Part shown: positions 51,334-60,391 of the stretch, one piece after another
How positions within the stretch are numbered: position 1 is the stretch's first letter
How the letters are laid out: each line of letters opens with the position of its first letter
Assembly: GCA_964598565.1 (NCBI GenBank)
Contig: CAZRCG010000006.1
Span: 103,955 to 167,954 of the forward strand
Direction: 5' to 3'
Source of the DNA: CAZRCG01 sp964598565
Lineage (GTDB): Bacteria > Bdellovibrionota > UBA2394
Length of the DNA stretch: 64,000 nucleotides
The notes under the pieces: model-generated
What the model was told of the DNA's origin: nothing
The model's input: the letters and a program-made list of their open reading frames with translations, nothing else
The model's database searches: none
Made by a program: the position numbers and the translations under genes

Positions 51334-52634
51334 GTGAACAAGTTGATACACTTATTATCGGAGCTGGCCCGGCCGGACTTGGGGTGGCTCTTGAACTTCA
51401 GCGCGATTTTTTACTAGTTGAAAAGGCTTCGGATTTGGGGGGAGTATCTGGCACACTTGAATGGGAGGGAGCTACTTTTGATTTGGGTGGGCATTCCTTT
51501 CATACGCCTCATCCTGAAGTTCGAAGCCTGGTATTCAACGCACTCGAGATGAGCGAACAAAAGCGAGAAGCACGCTGTTTTGTTCGAGGACAGATGATTG
51601 ATTATCCGTTCCAAAAAAACTTTAGATCTCTCTCTCATCAAGACATCGTTGAAGACTGTATTCATGGACTTGATGAGGTTCATACCCAAAGAAAAGATGG
51701 CACGGAACTAGCAGATTACCGAGCATTCATTGAAAGTCGTTTTGGATCGGGTATCGCACGCCACTTTATGTTGCCCTATAATGAGAAATTATGGGGACGC
51801 GACCTAAGAAAGCTAACAGCCTCTTGGACCGCAGAAAGAGTCGCAGCTCCAGAGGGCGTTAAAGAGAGCTTCCAAACAAGTGGGGGCGCTCGAAAACCTC
51901 TTCAATCAGACACTTTGGTCGCCTATCCGGCACGAGGGGGTTTCGGCGAAATTTTTAAAGCTCTGGGTCGTGACATTAAGGCTGTTCGCTATCAATGCGC
52001 CATCAATCGTATCAATCACCATGAAAAAAAGGCCTTCACTCTGACTGGGGAATCGATTGAATATAAAAGACTTGTTTCTAGTCTACCCCTCACGGAACTC
52101 GTCAATCTCTTAGTTGATGCTCCCGACCATTTGAATCGATGGACATCTGAACTGGACTATCTCTCTCTAAAGGTTGCTTTGATCGTTATTAATCACCCTG
52201 TCGATACGCCCATTCAACGTGTCTATAGTGCTGAGGCCGAAATCGCCGCTCATAAGACGGCCATTAACCATAATTCTTCCGACTTTCTGAGATCTCAGCC
52301 TCGTCACGGCATCATGGCGGAAGTATCTTATTCACCCGACAAACCGCTAGGGCGTGCGGACTTGGCCGCGTGGGTCATTGAAAACCTCCTGTCGATGCAA
52401 ATCATCAAGTCAAAGAGCGAAGTGCATGCCAGTCGAGTCTTAGATCTTCGATATGCCTATCCAGTTCCTTCGCATGGGCGTGAATCAGCTGTGCAAGCTT
52501 TGAAGGGTTGGCTCGGCGGATTTGATATTTACTCCGTGGGACGTTTTGGTGATTGGGCTTATATCAATTCAGATGAGGTCCTCCATCGAGGGCTCACTTT
52601 AGGCCGAAAAATTGCCTCGCTTCGATCGTCATGA
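51330..52634 (+). CDS. FAD-dependent amine-oxidase-like protein (UDP-galactopyranose mutase/protoporphyrinogen-oxidase-like)
   Basis: 434 residues. The dinucleotide loop TLIIGAGPAGLGVALEL and a second FAD contact DLGGHSFHT are followed by MLPYNEKLWGRDLRKLTASW, a motif shared with UDP-galactopyranose mutases and related glycan-locus flavoproteins (LPYNxKLWG). The C-terminal DIYSVGRFGDWAYINSDEVLHRG is the FAD-binding end. It is somewhat longer than Glf (about 370-390) and lacks parts I would expect, so a pyranose-furanose mutase is only one option; an oxidase or isomerase is another. Confidence 0.75.
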   Translation: MSEQVDTLIIGAGPAGLGVALELQRDFLLVEKASDLGGVSGTLEWEGATFDLGGHSFHTPHPEVRSLVFNALEMSEQKREARCFVRGQMIDYPFQKNFRSLSHQDIVEDCIHGLDEVHTQRKDGTELADYRAFIESRFGSGIARHFMLPYNEKLWGRDLRKLTASWTAERVAAPEGVKESFQTSGGARKPLQSDTLVAYPARGGFGEIFKALGRDIKAVRYQCAINRINHHEKKAFTLTGESIEYKRLVSSLPLTELVNLLVDAPDHLNRWTSELDYLSLKVALIVINHPVDTPIQRVYSAEAEIAAHKTAINHNSSDFLRSQPRHGIMAEVSYSPDKPLGRADLAAWVIENLLSMQIIKSKSEVHASRVLDLRYAYPVPSHGRESAVQALKGWLGGFDIYSVGRFGDWAYINSDEVLHRGLTLGRKIASLRSS

Positions 52635-53830
52635 GAGAGTCTTTTGATGTTTGCATTATTTCGTTCAACTTTCCCCCAGTGTGGGCTGGCCCTGTCGAGC
52701 GCTTTATGCGCTACAGCCCCCAGTTTAGGAGTCGAGGCCATCGGCTTCTTTTTGCCACTCATTCAAAATCTCCGGTTGATGAAGGCCTAAGCCGAGAGCA
52801 AGACTTCCAAGTTCTTCGACTCTGCGCCTCTTCTCCCGATCATTTTGCGCGGCGCTGCCTTTGGAGTTTCTTCACGACAGCAGTTCCCCCTAAGACTCTG
52901 ATTCACTTAGGTCTGAGTCTCTGGCAGCTCCTCTTCGTTCCTCTCCTGCGCATGAGAGGAATTCAGGTCATCTATGTGAGTACGATGGCTTTGGCGGACG
53001 AGACTAGAAAGTCAAGGCGACGACCGAGAGTGAGAACATTTTTATCAAGACTAGCTCACAAGAGCCTTTTGAAGATTCATAGCCTAATAGTTACGAGCAG
53101 CTCGTATTTGAAAGAAGAACTCATTATGTGGGGCATTGACTCGCGCCGAATCGTCGTCATTCCCAATGGTGTAAATCTCGTTCGATTTCGACCGCCAACC
53201 ATAGACGAGAAGAAAGATAGACGAAGCGAATTGGAAATTGAGCATCTCACTGAGCCCCTCTTTCTTTTCGTCGGTCTGATCGTGCAGAGAAAAGGAGTTC
53301 AGAAACTCTTGTCTGCGTGGAAACTATATAAAACACGCGGCGGTTCGGGCTCTCTCGCTCTAGTCGGTAACGAACAGAGAGAGATTGAGGAATTTAAATT
53401 TTTTTACGAGGCCTGGGATAGGCTTAGTAGTACGCTAACGAAGAATGATTGTGTTTATCGCTACCCGGCTGCTGCAAAGATCGAAAAATGGTACCAGGCC
53501 GCTGATATTTTCGTTTTTTTCTCGGAACTTGAAGGCATGCCCAATGTCCTTCCAGAAGCCATGGCTAGCGGCCTTCCTCTGCTACTGTCGCGCTTTAAAG
53601 GATTCTCGGCGGAGTTTGGTCGTAATCAGCACGAGCTTTGGCTGACAGAGGAATCGGACGAGGCTATTACTGACCAAATGTTTGAATTGGCCACGAATGT
53701 CGAGCTGAGAAAGCGCTTGGGATCGAATGCTAGAAATTGGCAAGAAATTCACAATCCGCTAGAAAAAAGTATTGAGGCCTATTCAAGCCTTATTGGTAGA
53801 AAGACTTATGTTGAATGCCGCCCAGACTGA
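52631..53830 (+). CDS. Glycosyltransferase family 4 (GT-B)
   Basis: 399 residues. Acceptor side: VCIISFNFPPVWAGPVERFMRY. Donor domain: PLFLFVGLIVQRKGVQKLLSAW, then DIFVFFSELEGMPNVLPEAMASGLPLLLS (E-x7-E). Two hydrophobic stretches near 85-120 may touch the membrane. It overlaps the flavoprotein gene by 4 nt and the methyltransferase gene by 23 nt. Confidence 0.88.
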   Translation: MRESFDVCIISFNFPPVWAGPVERFMRYSPQFRSRGHRLLFATHSKSPVDEGLSREQDFQVLRLCASSPDHFARRCLWSFFTTAVPPKTLIHLGLSLWQLLFVPLLRMRGIQVIYVSTMALADETRKSRRRPRVRTFLSRLAHKSLLKIHSLIVTSSSYLKEELIMWGIDSRRIVVIPNGVNLVRFRPPTIDEKKDRRSELEIEHLTEPLFLFVGLIVQRKGVQKLLSAWKLYKTRGGSGSLALVGNEQREIEEFKFFYEAWDRLSSTLTKNDCVYRYPAAAKIEKWYQAADIFVFFSELEGMPNVLPEAMASGLPLLLSRFKGFSAEFGRNQHELWLTEESDEAITDQMFELATNVELRKRLGSNARNWQEIHNPLEKSIEAYSSLIGRKTYVECRPD

Positions 53831-54743
53831 CTGCTCCCCTCCAGCGTCTAGCTCCATTGAAGAACTTCTATGCTGTCCTTTTAGCCATAGACCTTTGAAG
53901 AACAAGGGGAAACACTTTGAATCCTCCGAAGGACGAATCTATCCTCTTATTGAATCGATCCCTTGTTTTCTACCTTCGAGTTTTTTGCCGCTAGATCTTG
54001 CTGAGAAAGGCCTGAAGGCCTTTTCACGGCGCGGCGCCGGAAAAAGTTGGGCACTCGGACACTGGAAAGATCTCCGATTGGGAGAACTCATCGGGCGAGC
54101 TCAATCTTCGCAGTTGCTAAAAGCTTTATGTATTGGCGGCGGACCGAGCGACGAAAAAAAAGCACTCACGCACTTAGGCTATGAGACCTTTTCAATGGAT
54201 ATTGATCCTATGGAGGGGGTTGATTTTTTGGCCGATGCTCACCACCTGCCTGTGCGTGACGAGAGTTTTGATATGGTTTTGGCTTTCGAGGTATTGGAGC
54301 ACCTACACAATCCCTTTACGGCCATCAAAGAGGCTTCGCGAGTTCTAAAAGATGGCGGTCGTTTTGTCGGATCTGTCGCCTTCTATAAACCGTTTCACAG
54401 CTCGTATTTTCACATGACCCATTGGGGCCTTAAATCGCTTTTGGAATCTGCGAATCTTCGAATTGAACGGCTCTATCCTGGTCAAAACTCTCTCTATCAT
54501 TCTATGGGAAGTCTTCTGCCCCTGGGCCCGCGCAAGCTTTCTAGTCAGCTCTACCACTGGGCTTTTCTGACTCTTATGAGATTAAGACGGCTGGCTTGGT
54601 CCATGAAAACAAAGGAGTCCGACCAAGAACCTCTAAAACGCTTCGATCCCTTCTTCCAATTGAGCTTTAAAGACTACGACCATCTGCGGCTTGCCCCGAC
54701 CATTGTTTTTTCAGCTGTGAAATCAAAGCGAGAGATTTCTTGA
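53808..54743 (+). CDS. SAM-dependent methyltransferase with N-terminal Trm112-like segment
   Basis: 311 residues from the ATG at 53808. Residues about 15-50 (ELLCCPFSHRPLKNKG, then RIYPLIESIPCFLP) resemble the short Trm112-like zinc or scaffold segment found before many bacterial class I methyltransferases. The SAM fold shows ALCIGGGPSDEKKAL, FSMDIDPMEGVDFLADAHHLPV, then VLAFEVLEHLHNP. It is the kind often found in glycan loci. The acceptor is unknown. Stop and next start overlap (TTGA). Confidence 0.8.
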   Translation: MLNAAQTDCSPPASSSIEELLCCPFSHRPLKNKGKHFESSEGRIYPLIESIPCFLPSSFLPLDLAEKGLKAFSRRGAGKSWALGHWKDLRLGELIGRAQSSQLLKALCIGGGPSDEKKALTHLGYETFSMDIDPMEGVDFLADAHHLPVRDESFDMVLAFEVLEHLHNPFTAIKEASRVLKDGGRFVGSVAFYKPFHSSYFHMTHWGLKSLLESANLRIERLYPGQNSLYHSMGSLLPLGPRKLSSQLYHWAFLTLMRLRRLAWSMKTKESDQEPLKRFDPFFQLSFKDYDHLRLAPTIVFSAVKSKREIS

Positions 54744-56011
54744 ATACCCTAGATCAGTCATTCTGGAATTGGCTTGAACGACTTTTGCTTTTCTCTCTTG
54801 TATTTACTCTTCCATTTCAAGATCACATCAATCTAGGCTCGATGAGTCTCGTATGGGTTTTGTTTGCCTTTCTGAGCCTTTACGTTTTATTGAGGCGCCT
54901 CCCCGCATTGAATAGCCTTTGCTTTAATCCGCTCTCTATGACTCTCTTCGCTTTCGGCCTCTCTGCCTGGATCTTTGAATCGTTCCATAGCGATCGGCGC
55001 TTTGGTGAAGTATCCCAAGTTTTTCAAATGGTCGTCGGAGCCATCATGCTAGGGTCCGCTGTTTCGTCTCGTGAGAATCTTCAATGGGCGGTAAGGGGTT
55101 TCATTGCGATGGGAATAGTGTTTTCATTTATTCTCCTTTCTTCCGTCTACAACGTCTTGGCACAATCGATTGCAGAAAATGCTTATATGGCTTCAGAGGC
55201 GAGAGCTCTGGCCATGGCTGGCTTTGCAATCAAGGTGAACTGGAACCATCTAGCTCTTTTGATGTCAATTTCTTCTCTGATTTGTCTGCACTACGGTAGT
55301 CAATTTGGGCTGCGGTCGTCAAAAGGCCTGGCTTTTGTCGGCCTAGCCCTCTTCATTGGTTTTTCCAGCTTTTCTTTAATGTCTAGAACAGGGCTTGTTA
55401 CGCTCATTCTGGGCACTTTAGTGATCATGCGCTTTCGCAAATTCAAGATTAGTCACATGATTTGGGCGGCCACATTAGGCGTCGGTGTATTCGCAGTCAC
55501 TCTTCCCGATGTGATTTTGAAACGGGTCACTGCCGTCAATACAAATACGGGAGAGAAAAAAGAGTCTCGAATGATGTTGTACAGTGTAACGGCCAAGCAC
55601 TTCTCTGATTTTCTTGGATATGGCGTCGGTGTAGGCCATTATTGGCAGCACTGGGCCACCAGCGTAGGGCTAAAAAATATAATCGGAAAACCAGTGGGGA
55701 GCCACAATGCCTACTTACAGATTCTCATTTATTGGGGCTTTTTTCCTCTACTCTTGTTTCTCGGATTTTTATTCATTGGCTTTCTCTATGCAAAGCGACT
55801 CTTGAACGAACAAGATCCTCTCAACCAAATTGTCATCCTTATAGCCTTGGCTCTAAGTTTTTCTCTGCTCTTTCGCACTAATTTCTTTGATAAGGATTTG
55901 GCCATTGGCACAGGTCTCTTTCTGGCCAGCCTTCGCTTGAATCTATGGTCTGGACCCCTTTTTATTTCTGAATCTTCTTTGAACTTGGACCTGAAAGAGG
56001 CCCTGCGATAG
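54740..56011 (+). CDS. wzy: O-antigen polymerase or ligase-like membrane protein (Wzy/WaaL family)
   Basis: 423 residues, about 10-12 hydrophobic segments, with a TTG start overlapping the previous stop. The long periplasmic loop near residues 250-330 contains RVTAVNTNTGEKKESRMMLYSV, then YGVGVGHYWQHW and GSHNAYLQILIYWG, the Wzy_C/O-antigen-ligase hallmark (GxHNxxLxxxxxxG). It should join repeat units in the periplasm (Wzy) or attach glycan to an acceptor (WaaL). The Wzz-like gene 8 nt downstream favours polymerase. Confidence 0.85.
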   Translation: MNTLDQSFWNWLERLLLFSLVFTLPFQDHINLGSMSLVWVLFAFLSLYVLLRRLPALNSLCFNPLSMTLFAFGLSAWIFESFHSDRRFGEVSQVFQMVVGAIMLGSAVSSRENLQWAVRGFIAMGIVFSFILLSSVYNVLAQSIAENAYMASEARALAMAGFAIKVNWNHLALLMSISSLICLHYGSQFGLRSSKGLAFVGLALFIGFSSFSLMSRTGLVTLILGTLVIMRFRKFKISHMIWAATLGVGVFAVTLPDVILKRVTAVNTNTGEKKESRMMLYSVTAKHFSDFLGYGVGVGHYWQHWATSVGLKNIIGKPVGSHNAYLQILIYWGFFPLLLFLGFLFIGFLYAKRLLNEQDPLNQIVILIALALSFSLLFRTNFFDKDLAIGTGLFLASLRLNLWSGPLFISESSLNLDLKEALR

Positions 56012-56019
56012 AGTGTCCT

Positions 56020-57135
56020 ATGCTTTTTGAAGATCTGAAAAAAAGGGTTTGCCTGGGTTTGAATCAAGAATCCTCTAACCTTAGCCTTAAATCAGCGCTT
56101 CTTCTTATTTGGCGTCTACGCTTTTACCTTATTTTTGTCGCAAGCTTAGGCTGCCTTTTAACGGGCTATATAAACTATCGAGTCATCTCGCCAGTCTTTA
56201 TCTCGCAAGCCACAATTATGCCAAAGTCTTCAAGCGCCAAAAGTGGCTTTGACGCAGTTCTTGGCCAGCTAGGCGGCGCCTCAGGTTTAGGTGGTTTACT
56301 CAACAGTGGCGGAGTGAACTCTGAAACGCAGCAGTTTCAACAAATGCTTAAGACACGTTTTATGGCAGTTAAGGCGCTCCATCATAAGGGTCTGGGGCAA
56401 AAGCTTCTTGCAACAGACGGCGCCCCCATTGGTGCTTCTCAGGAAGAATCCGGATTTATTCGACTAAGAAAATATTTTTCGGTCCGAAGTGAAGGTGGCG
56501 TTCTACATCTTAGCTATGAGGCCCAGGACCCGTCATTGGCACGTGATGTTTTGAATAATTATCTTGAGGTATTGCAGAATTTTCTAACGGAGAACCTCGT
56601 CACCCAAAGTAAAGTAACTGAAGCATTCGTTAAGGAACGCCTTAAAGAGCAGGAAAGAACAGTCGATGAAGCCGAAAGCCGCTTAACAGCTCTTCAGCGC
56701 GGAGACGGTCGAAGTGTTCAAGCCGGACGAAGTATTGAGTCTGAGCTGATCCGGGCCAAGAGAGAATTTGTACGGCTCAACGGGCTACTAGACTTACTCA
56801 GTCATCAATACGAACTAGCTCAGATCGAGTCCAAGAGAAATGACCTTATGTTCTTAGTCATTGAACCTCCAACGCTTCCACTCTATCCGTCCAGGCCCTT
56901 AAAGCTGATGAATACTATTCTTAGTTTCTTTATTGTCTTAGCGGCATCTATTTTTCTATGCCTTGTGAGTCGACAGTTTCTGATTTTTTGGAAGAATTCA
57001 GAGGAGTCCGCAATAATAGCCTCCAAACCAAGCCATATGAACCCAGGGAACAGAGGCTTAAGCCCAAAGTCCGAATCATGGACTGAAGGCTCCCCGTGGC
57101 CTCCAGATAGAGATCCCAAACAACCCATTGTGTGA
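56020..57135 (+). CDS. wzz: Wzz-type polysaccharide chain-length determinant
   Basis: 371 residues. A first membrane span at about 30-52 (LIWRLRFYLIFVASLGCLLTG), a periplasmic region with VISPVFISQATIMPKSS, a coiled-coil segment around 200-265 (KERLKEQERTVDEAESRLTAL), then VIEPPTLPLYPSRPLKLMNTILSFFIVLAASIFLCLVS, the Pro-rich motif and second span of Wzz proteins. Wzz sets the modal length of the polymer. The unusual 45-residue tail after the second span lies wholly over the 3' end of the opposite-strand flippase gene; Wzz proteins normally end soon after this span. Confidence 0.85.
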   Translation: MLFEDLKKRVCLGLNQESSNLSLKSALLLIWRLRFYLIFVASLGCLLTGYINYRVISPVFISQATIMPKSSSAKSGFDAVLGQLGGASGLGGLLNSGGVNSETQQFQQMLKTRFMAVKALHHKGLGQKLLATDGAPIGASQEESGFIRLRKYFSVRSEGGVLHLSYEAQDPSLARDVLNNYLEVLQNFLTENLVTQSKVTEAFVKERLKEQERTVDEAESRLTALQRGDGRSVQAGRSIESELIRAKREFVRLNGLLDLLSHQYELAQIESKRNDLMFLVIEPPTLPLYPSRPLKLMNTILSFFIVLAASIFLCLVSRQFLIFWKNSEESAIIASKPSHMNPGNRGLSPKSESWTEGSPWPPDRDPKQPIV

Positions 57136-58444
57136 TTGCCACACCGAAGATGGTCGCTACGGTTTTCCACTCAAAGACAATTCGAAATGAACGCTGAGAC
57201 CAGCGCAGAATAGCTAAGGCCATAAAGGCCCAAGCCAATGCGGGAGCCATGCAGGCAAGCGTGAGATCCTCTTTTTGACTAGCTATCCAAACAATCAAAA
57301 ACACCAGACCCAATCCAAGCACATGAATGAACGAGACGATCATAGTCTTCTGACCCAGTTCTAAACCCGTCGAAGCAAGTAGATAAATGGTGTGAACCAC
57401 TGGAATAAGGGTGAATAGGGGCAAATACTGCTCTGCCGAATGAAAGGTTGACGGTGTCAACAAGCGAACACCTTCAGCTCCCCAGAGAAAATTGAGCGTC
57501 CAAGCTGCAAAAAGCATAATGAGTACTTGAGACGAGAGCCTTCCAAAATAGTGGACCGGCGAGTCGACGTCTCTATGCATACTAAACTTGAGTGGCGCCC
57601 AGGTATCTTGAAGCGATTTACACAAAACGATCATCGGCAATGAGAATCTCCGAGCCATATTGACCAGTCCCGCCGCTTCAAGCCCAAAGAAGAATCGAAT
57701 GAGATACTGACTCAATGGAACAATGCCGGCCCCTTCCATTTGCTGAAAAACAAAGGGTGCGCTGTAGCAGCCCAACTTCTTCATCAAATGCCAATCTACA
57801 GAGCCACCAATACTATTTCGAATCAGGAAAAAGCCAAAGCCGGTGCTCATCATCTCTGTAACAAAGATCGCAATTATAAATGCACGTAAACCATTGGAAT
57901 CCAGGCGTAGTAGCACCAGCGTCGATATCAGCAAGATCATCGCATGGCTCATAGAGAGCATCGAGAAGTCCTTCATTTTTCGATCGGCTCGCAAAATGCT
58001 ACGAGGAATTTCATTCAGTGCATGCACCCAAACAGTCAGCAACGTCCAGTATACCAGCTCTGAGTAAGCAGAATCTCCCGTAAGCAGATAGCTCAAGCCA
58101 TCAGCAAAAAAAGCCATTCCAGAAACCACAAGCGACGAAAGCAGTAGAGTGATGATAAGCGAATTCCAGACGACCTGTTTCGCCACTGCTCCATCGATTT
58201 GAGGTTGATAAAATTTGTAAAGACCATTGGTCATACCCCACCGTGTCAACAGCTCGCCAACGATGATCAAAAGATTCATCATAGCCAAAACCCCAAAGTC
58301 GGTGACCGATAAGTACTTGGCCAATAGGGGCACAAGAATAAGCCCTACTGACTTTGAAACGAGCAGTAGAAAACTTAAGAACGAGGTATCTCGCAGTAGT
58401 ATTTTTTTAAATTTAGAACCGTCTTCAACAGGAATGCGAGACAT
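56948..58444 (-). CDS. wzx: Polysaccharide flippase, Wzx/MATE-like (second of two)
   Basis: 498 residues from the ATG at 58444 (MSRIPVEDGSKF), with AGGAAG about 13 nt upstream; a start 11 codons earlier is possible. About 12-14 hydrophobic spans. FLLLVSKSVGLILVPLLAKYLSVTDFGVLAMMNLL is the typical polysaccharide-transporter opening. It overlaps the sugar-phosphate transferase gene by 20 nt and belongs to the minus-strand block DegT-transferase-flippase. Its last 62 codons overlap the Wzz gene tail to tail. Confidence 0.88.
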   Translation of the reverse strand: MSRIPVEDGSKFKKILLRDTSFLSFLLLVSKSVGLILVPLLAKYLSVTDFGVLAMMNLLIIVGELLTRWGMTNGLYKFYQPQIDGAVAKQVVWNSLIITLLLSSLVVSGMAFFADGLSYLLTGDSAYSELVYWTLLTVWVHALNEIPRSILRADRKMKDFSMLSMSHAMILLISTLVLLRLDSNGLRAFIIAIFVTEMMSTGFGFFLIRNSIGGSVDWHLMKKLGCYSAPFVFQQMEGAGIVPLSQYLIRFFFGLEAAGLVNMARRFSLPMIVLCKSLQDTWAPLKFSMHRDVDSPVHYFGRLSSQVLIMLFAAWTLNFLWGAEGVRLLTPSTFHSAEQYLPLFTLIPVVHTIYLLASTGLELGQKTMIVSFIHVLGLGLVFLIVWIASQKEDLTLACMAPALAWAFMALAILRWSQRSFRIVFEWKTVATIFGVAITQWVVWDLYLEATGSLQSMIRTLGLSLCSLGSYGLVWRLLLRTPLNSSKKSETVDSQGIEK

Positions 58445-59105
58445 GAAGATCACTTTCTTCCTGCAAAAGCTTGGCATATTCCGGCCGCTTCATCAGACGC
58501 TGCCGCAAGGGCTCGCGATTCGAAGAAACTGCTAAAGATCTAGCCGTCCACCACAAAATGCAGAAATCTTCGTGCAAACTAGTACCGCGAGCATAAAGAA
58601 TCTGCCATGCCGCTTTACGAGGAAGAAGAACTTCAAGATAAAATTTTTCAGGATCTGGCTTAGAGCCCAAAAGCGAGGCCTCATCTATAAGCTGAAGCGA
58701 TGTCCAATCGGTAATTCCGGGTCTAACCTTCAGAATCTCTTGAAAAAGCTGCTCATAGTGCTCTGTAAAAAATGGGATCTCTGGTCGAGGCCCAACAAGG
58801 CTCATATCACCCATAAAAACATTCCAAAGCTGGGGCAGCTCATCGATTTTTGTACTACGAAGCCACCGCCCAAGATTTGTGGTTCTTGTATCTGACGACG
58901 CAGTGACAAGAGGCCCCGATCGACTCGTTCGCATCGTTCGAAATTTTATAATTCGAAACGGCATGAAAAATCTACCTGATCGCTCTTGCAGAAAAAAGAT
59001 CGGGAAACCGTCAAGACAGCAAATCAATAAGCTTACAATAAGAAAAAGAGGAGACAAAAGAATGAGGAGTAAACCCGACACGAGAATGTCTAAGAGCCTC
59101 TTCAA
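58425..59105 (-). CDS. Initiating sugar-phosphate transferase (PglC/WcaJ family, short form)
   Basis: 226 residues with a TTG start and GAGG about 8 nt upstream. One re-entrant hydrophobic segment at about 7-28 (LVSGLLLILLSPLFLIVSLLICC), then the family core FRIIKFRTMRT, LRSTKIDELPQLWNVFMGDMSLVGPRPE (catalytic Asp-Glu in DELPQ) and VRPGITDW. Such enzymes place a sugar-1-phosphate on undecaprenyl phosphate to begin the repeat unit. It is a PglC-like small type, and the DegT aminotransferase immediately upstream makes UDP-diNAcBac or a related 4-amino-6-deoxy sugar a plausible donor. Confidence 0.92.
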   Translation of the reverse strand: MKRLLDILVSGLLLILLSPLFLIVSLLICCLDGFPIFFLQERSGRFFMPFRIIKFRTMRTSRSGPLVTASSDTRTTNLGRWLRSTKIDELPQLWNVFMGDMSLVGPRPEIPFFTEHYEQLFQEILKVRPGITDWTSLQLIDEASLLGSKPDPEKFYLEVLLPRKAAWQILYARGTSLHEDFCILWWTARSLAVSSNREPLRQRLMKRPEYAKLLQEESDLHVSHSC

Positions 59106-59115
59106 AAATGCATCC

Positions 59116-60282
59116 TCAACGCTTAAAAGTTTGCAAAATTAAATGCACGGCTTCTACAACATCAAGTCGATCCCGTTCACTCATATCTGGATATATGGGC
59201 AGAGAAAAAATACGAGAGGAAATTCCCGTGGCCTGAGGCAAAGCTTCGGGCGTATACCCAAAGCGCTCTCGATACAATGTATGCAAATGCAAAGGAATCC
59301 AATGAACACTCGCACCAATATTTCTATTTTTTAGCTCACGAATGAATTGATCCCGCTCAATTCGAAGAACCTCAGGTCTAAGCCTCAAAGTATAAAGATG
59401 CCAGGAATGAAGATCTCCCGCAGCCTGATTGCTTGCTGGGCATTCAAGGGCCTCACAATTTCCAAAATGAGCATTATAAAAGGCCGCTATTTCTTGCCTC
59501 TTCTGCCGCATCTCTTCCGCTTTGCGTAGCTGCACCCGTCCCATGGCTCCGGCAATATCGGTCATATTGTATTTAAAGCCAGGTGAAACTATATCGTAAC
59601 GCCAAGGGTCCTGGGAGCCCGATCGACTCCAGACATCTCGGTCTAACCCATGGCTTCTCATTCTCTTGGCCCGCCGATAATGAGCATCACTATTCAGCGT
59701 GAGCATTCCGCCTTCTCCTGTCGTGATCGTCTTGGTGGCGTAAAAAGAAAAGCAGGTCGCGTTAGAGATAGAACCGATCCATCGGCCACTCGACTTTGCA
59801 GGGAAAGCATGAGCTGCATCTTCCACTAATTGAATATTTCTTACTTTCGCTAATTCAATCCACGCTGGCATCGCAGAAGGCAAGCCCGCCACATGCACGG
59901 GCATAATCGCCTTTGTCTTAGAGCTAATCTTTGCCTCAGCATCACGCAGATCCATCAAAAGACTGTGAGGATCGATATCCACCAGAACTGGCCGGGCCTT
60001 TAGATAGAGCACCGTTTCAGCACTGGCTGCAAAAGTCATTGTAGGAACTAATACTTCATCACCCCCCCCAATTCCCATTGCTTCCAATGCAAGATGTAAA
60101 GCGGCCGTGCAAGAATTCACCGCCAGCGCATGCTTAGCGCCTACATAAGCAGCAAATTCTTTCTCAAAAGCATCGACTTCTGGGCCGGATGTTACCCATG
60201 GTGAGCGCAAAACCCTAACGACGCTCTCGATTTCTTCGTCTCCAATACTCTGTCGATGGAATGGTAAGAAAGATTCCCTCAT
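59116..60282 (-). CDS. PLP-dependent sugar aminotransferase (PglE/LegC-like, DegT family)
   Basis: 388 residues. PLP site: VNSCTAALHLALEAMGIGGGDEV, LVEDAAHAFPAK (Asp to pyridine N) and FYATKTITTGEGGML with the Schiff-base lysine in the ATK motif. SPWVTSGPEVDAFE is characteristic of 4-aminotransferases of PglE/LegC/PseC type rather than WbpE. It would aminate the 4-keto-6-deoxy sugar from the dehydratase at 22826. First gene of the three-gene minus-strand block; 10 nt precede the next start. Confidence 0.88.
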   Translation of the reverse strand: MRESFLPFHRQSIGDEEIESVVRVLRSPWVTSGPEVDAFEKEFAAYVGAKHALAVNSCTAALHLALEAMGIGGGDEVLVPTMTFAASAETVLYLKARPVLVDIDPHSLLMDLRDAEAKISSKTKAIMPVHVAGLPSAMPAWIELAKVRNIQLVEDAAHAFPAKSSGRWIGSISNATCFSFYATKTITTGEGGMLTLNSDAHYRRAKRMRSHGLDRDVWSRSGSQDPWRYDIVSPGFKYNMTDIAGAMGRVQLRKAEEMRQKRQEIAAFYNAHFGNCEALECPASNQAAGDLHSWHLYTLRLRPEVLRIERDQFIRELKNRNIGASVHWIPLHLHTLYRERFGYTPEALPQATGISSRIFSLPIYPDMSERDRLDVVEAVHLILQTFKR

Positions 60283-60391
60283 AATTTTACATATAAAGGA
60301 TGTCCTTCCAACTGGCTACGATAATGCCACCTATTTGAAGGCCGTAATCGTAATTCCTGTCCTTAAGGTACCGGTGCCTTCGGCCTAGCAT

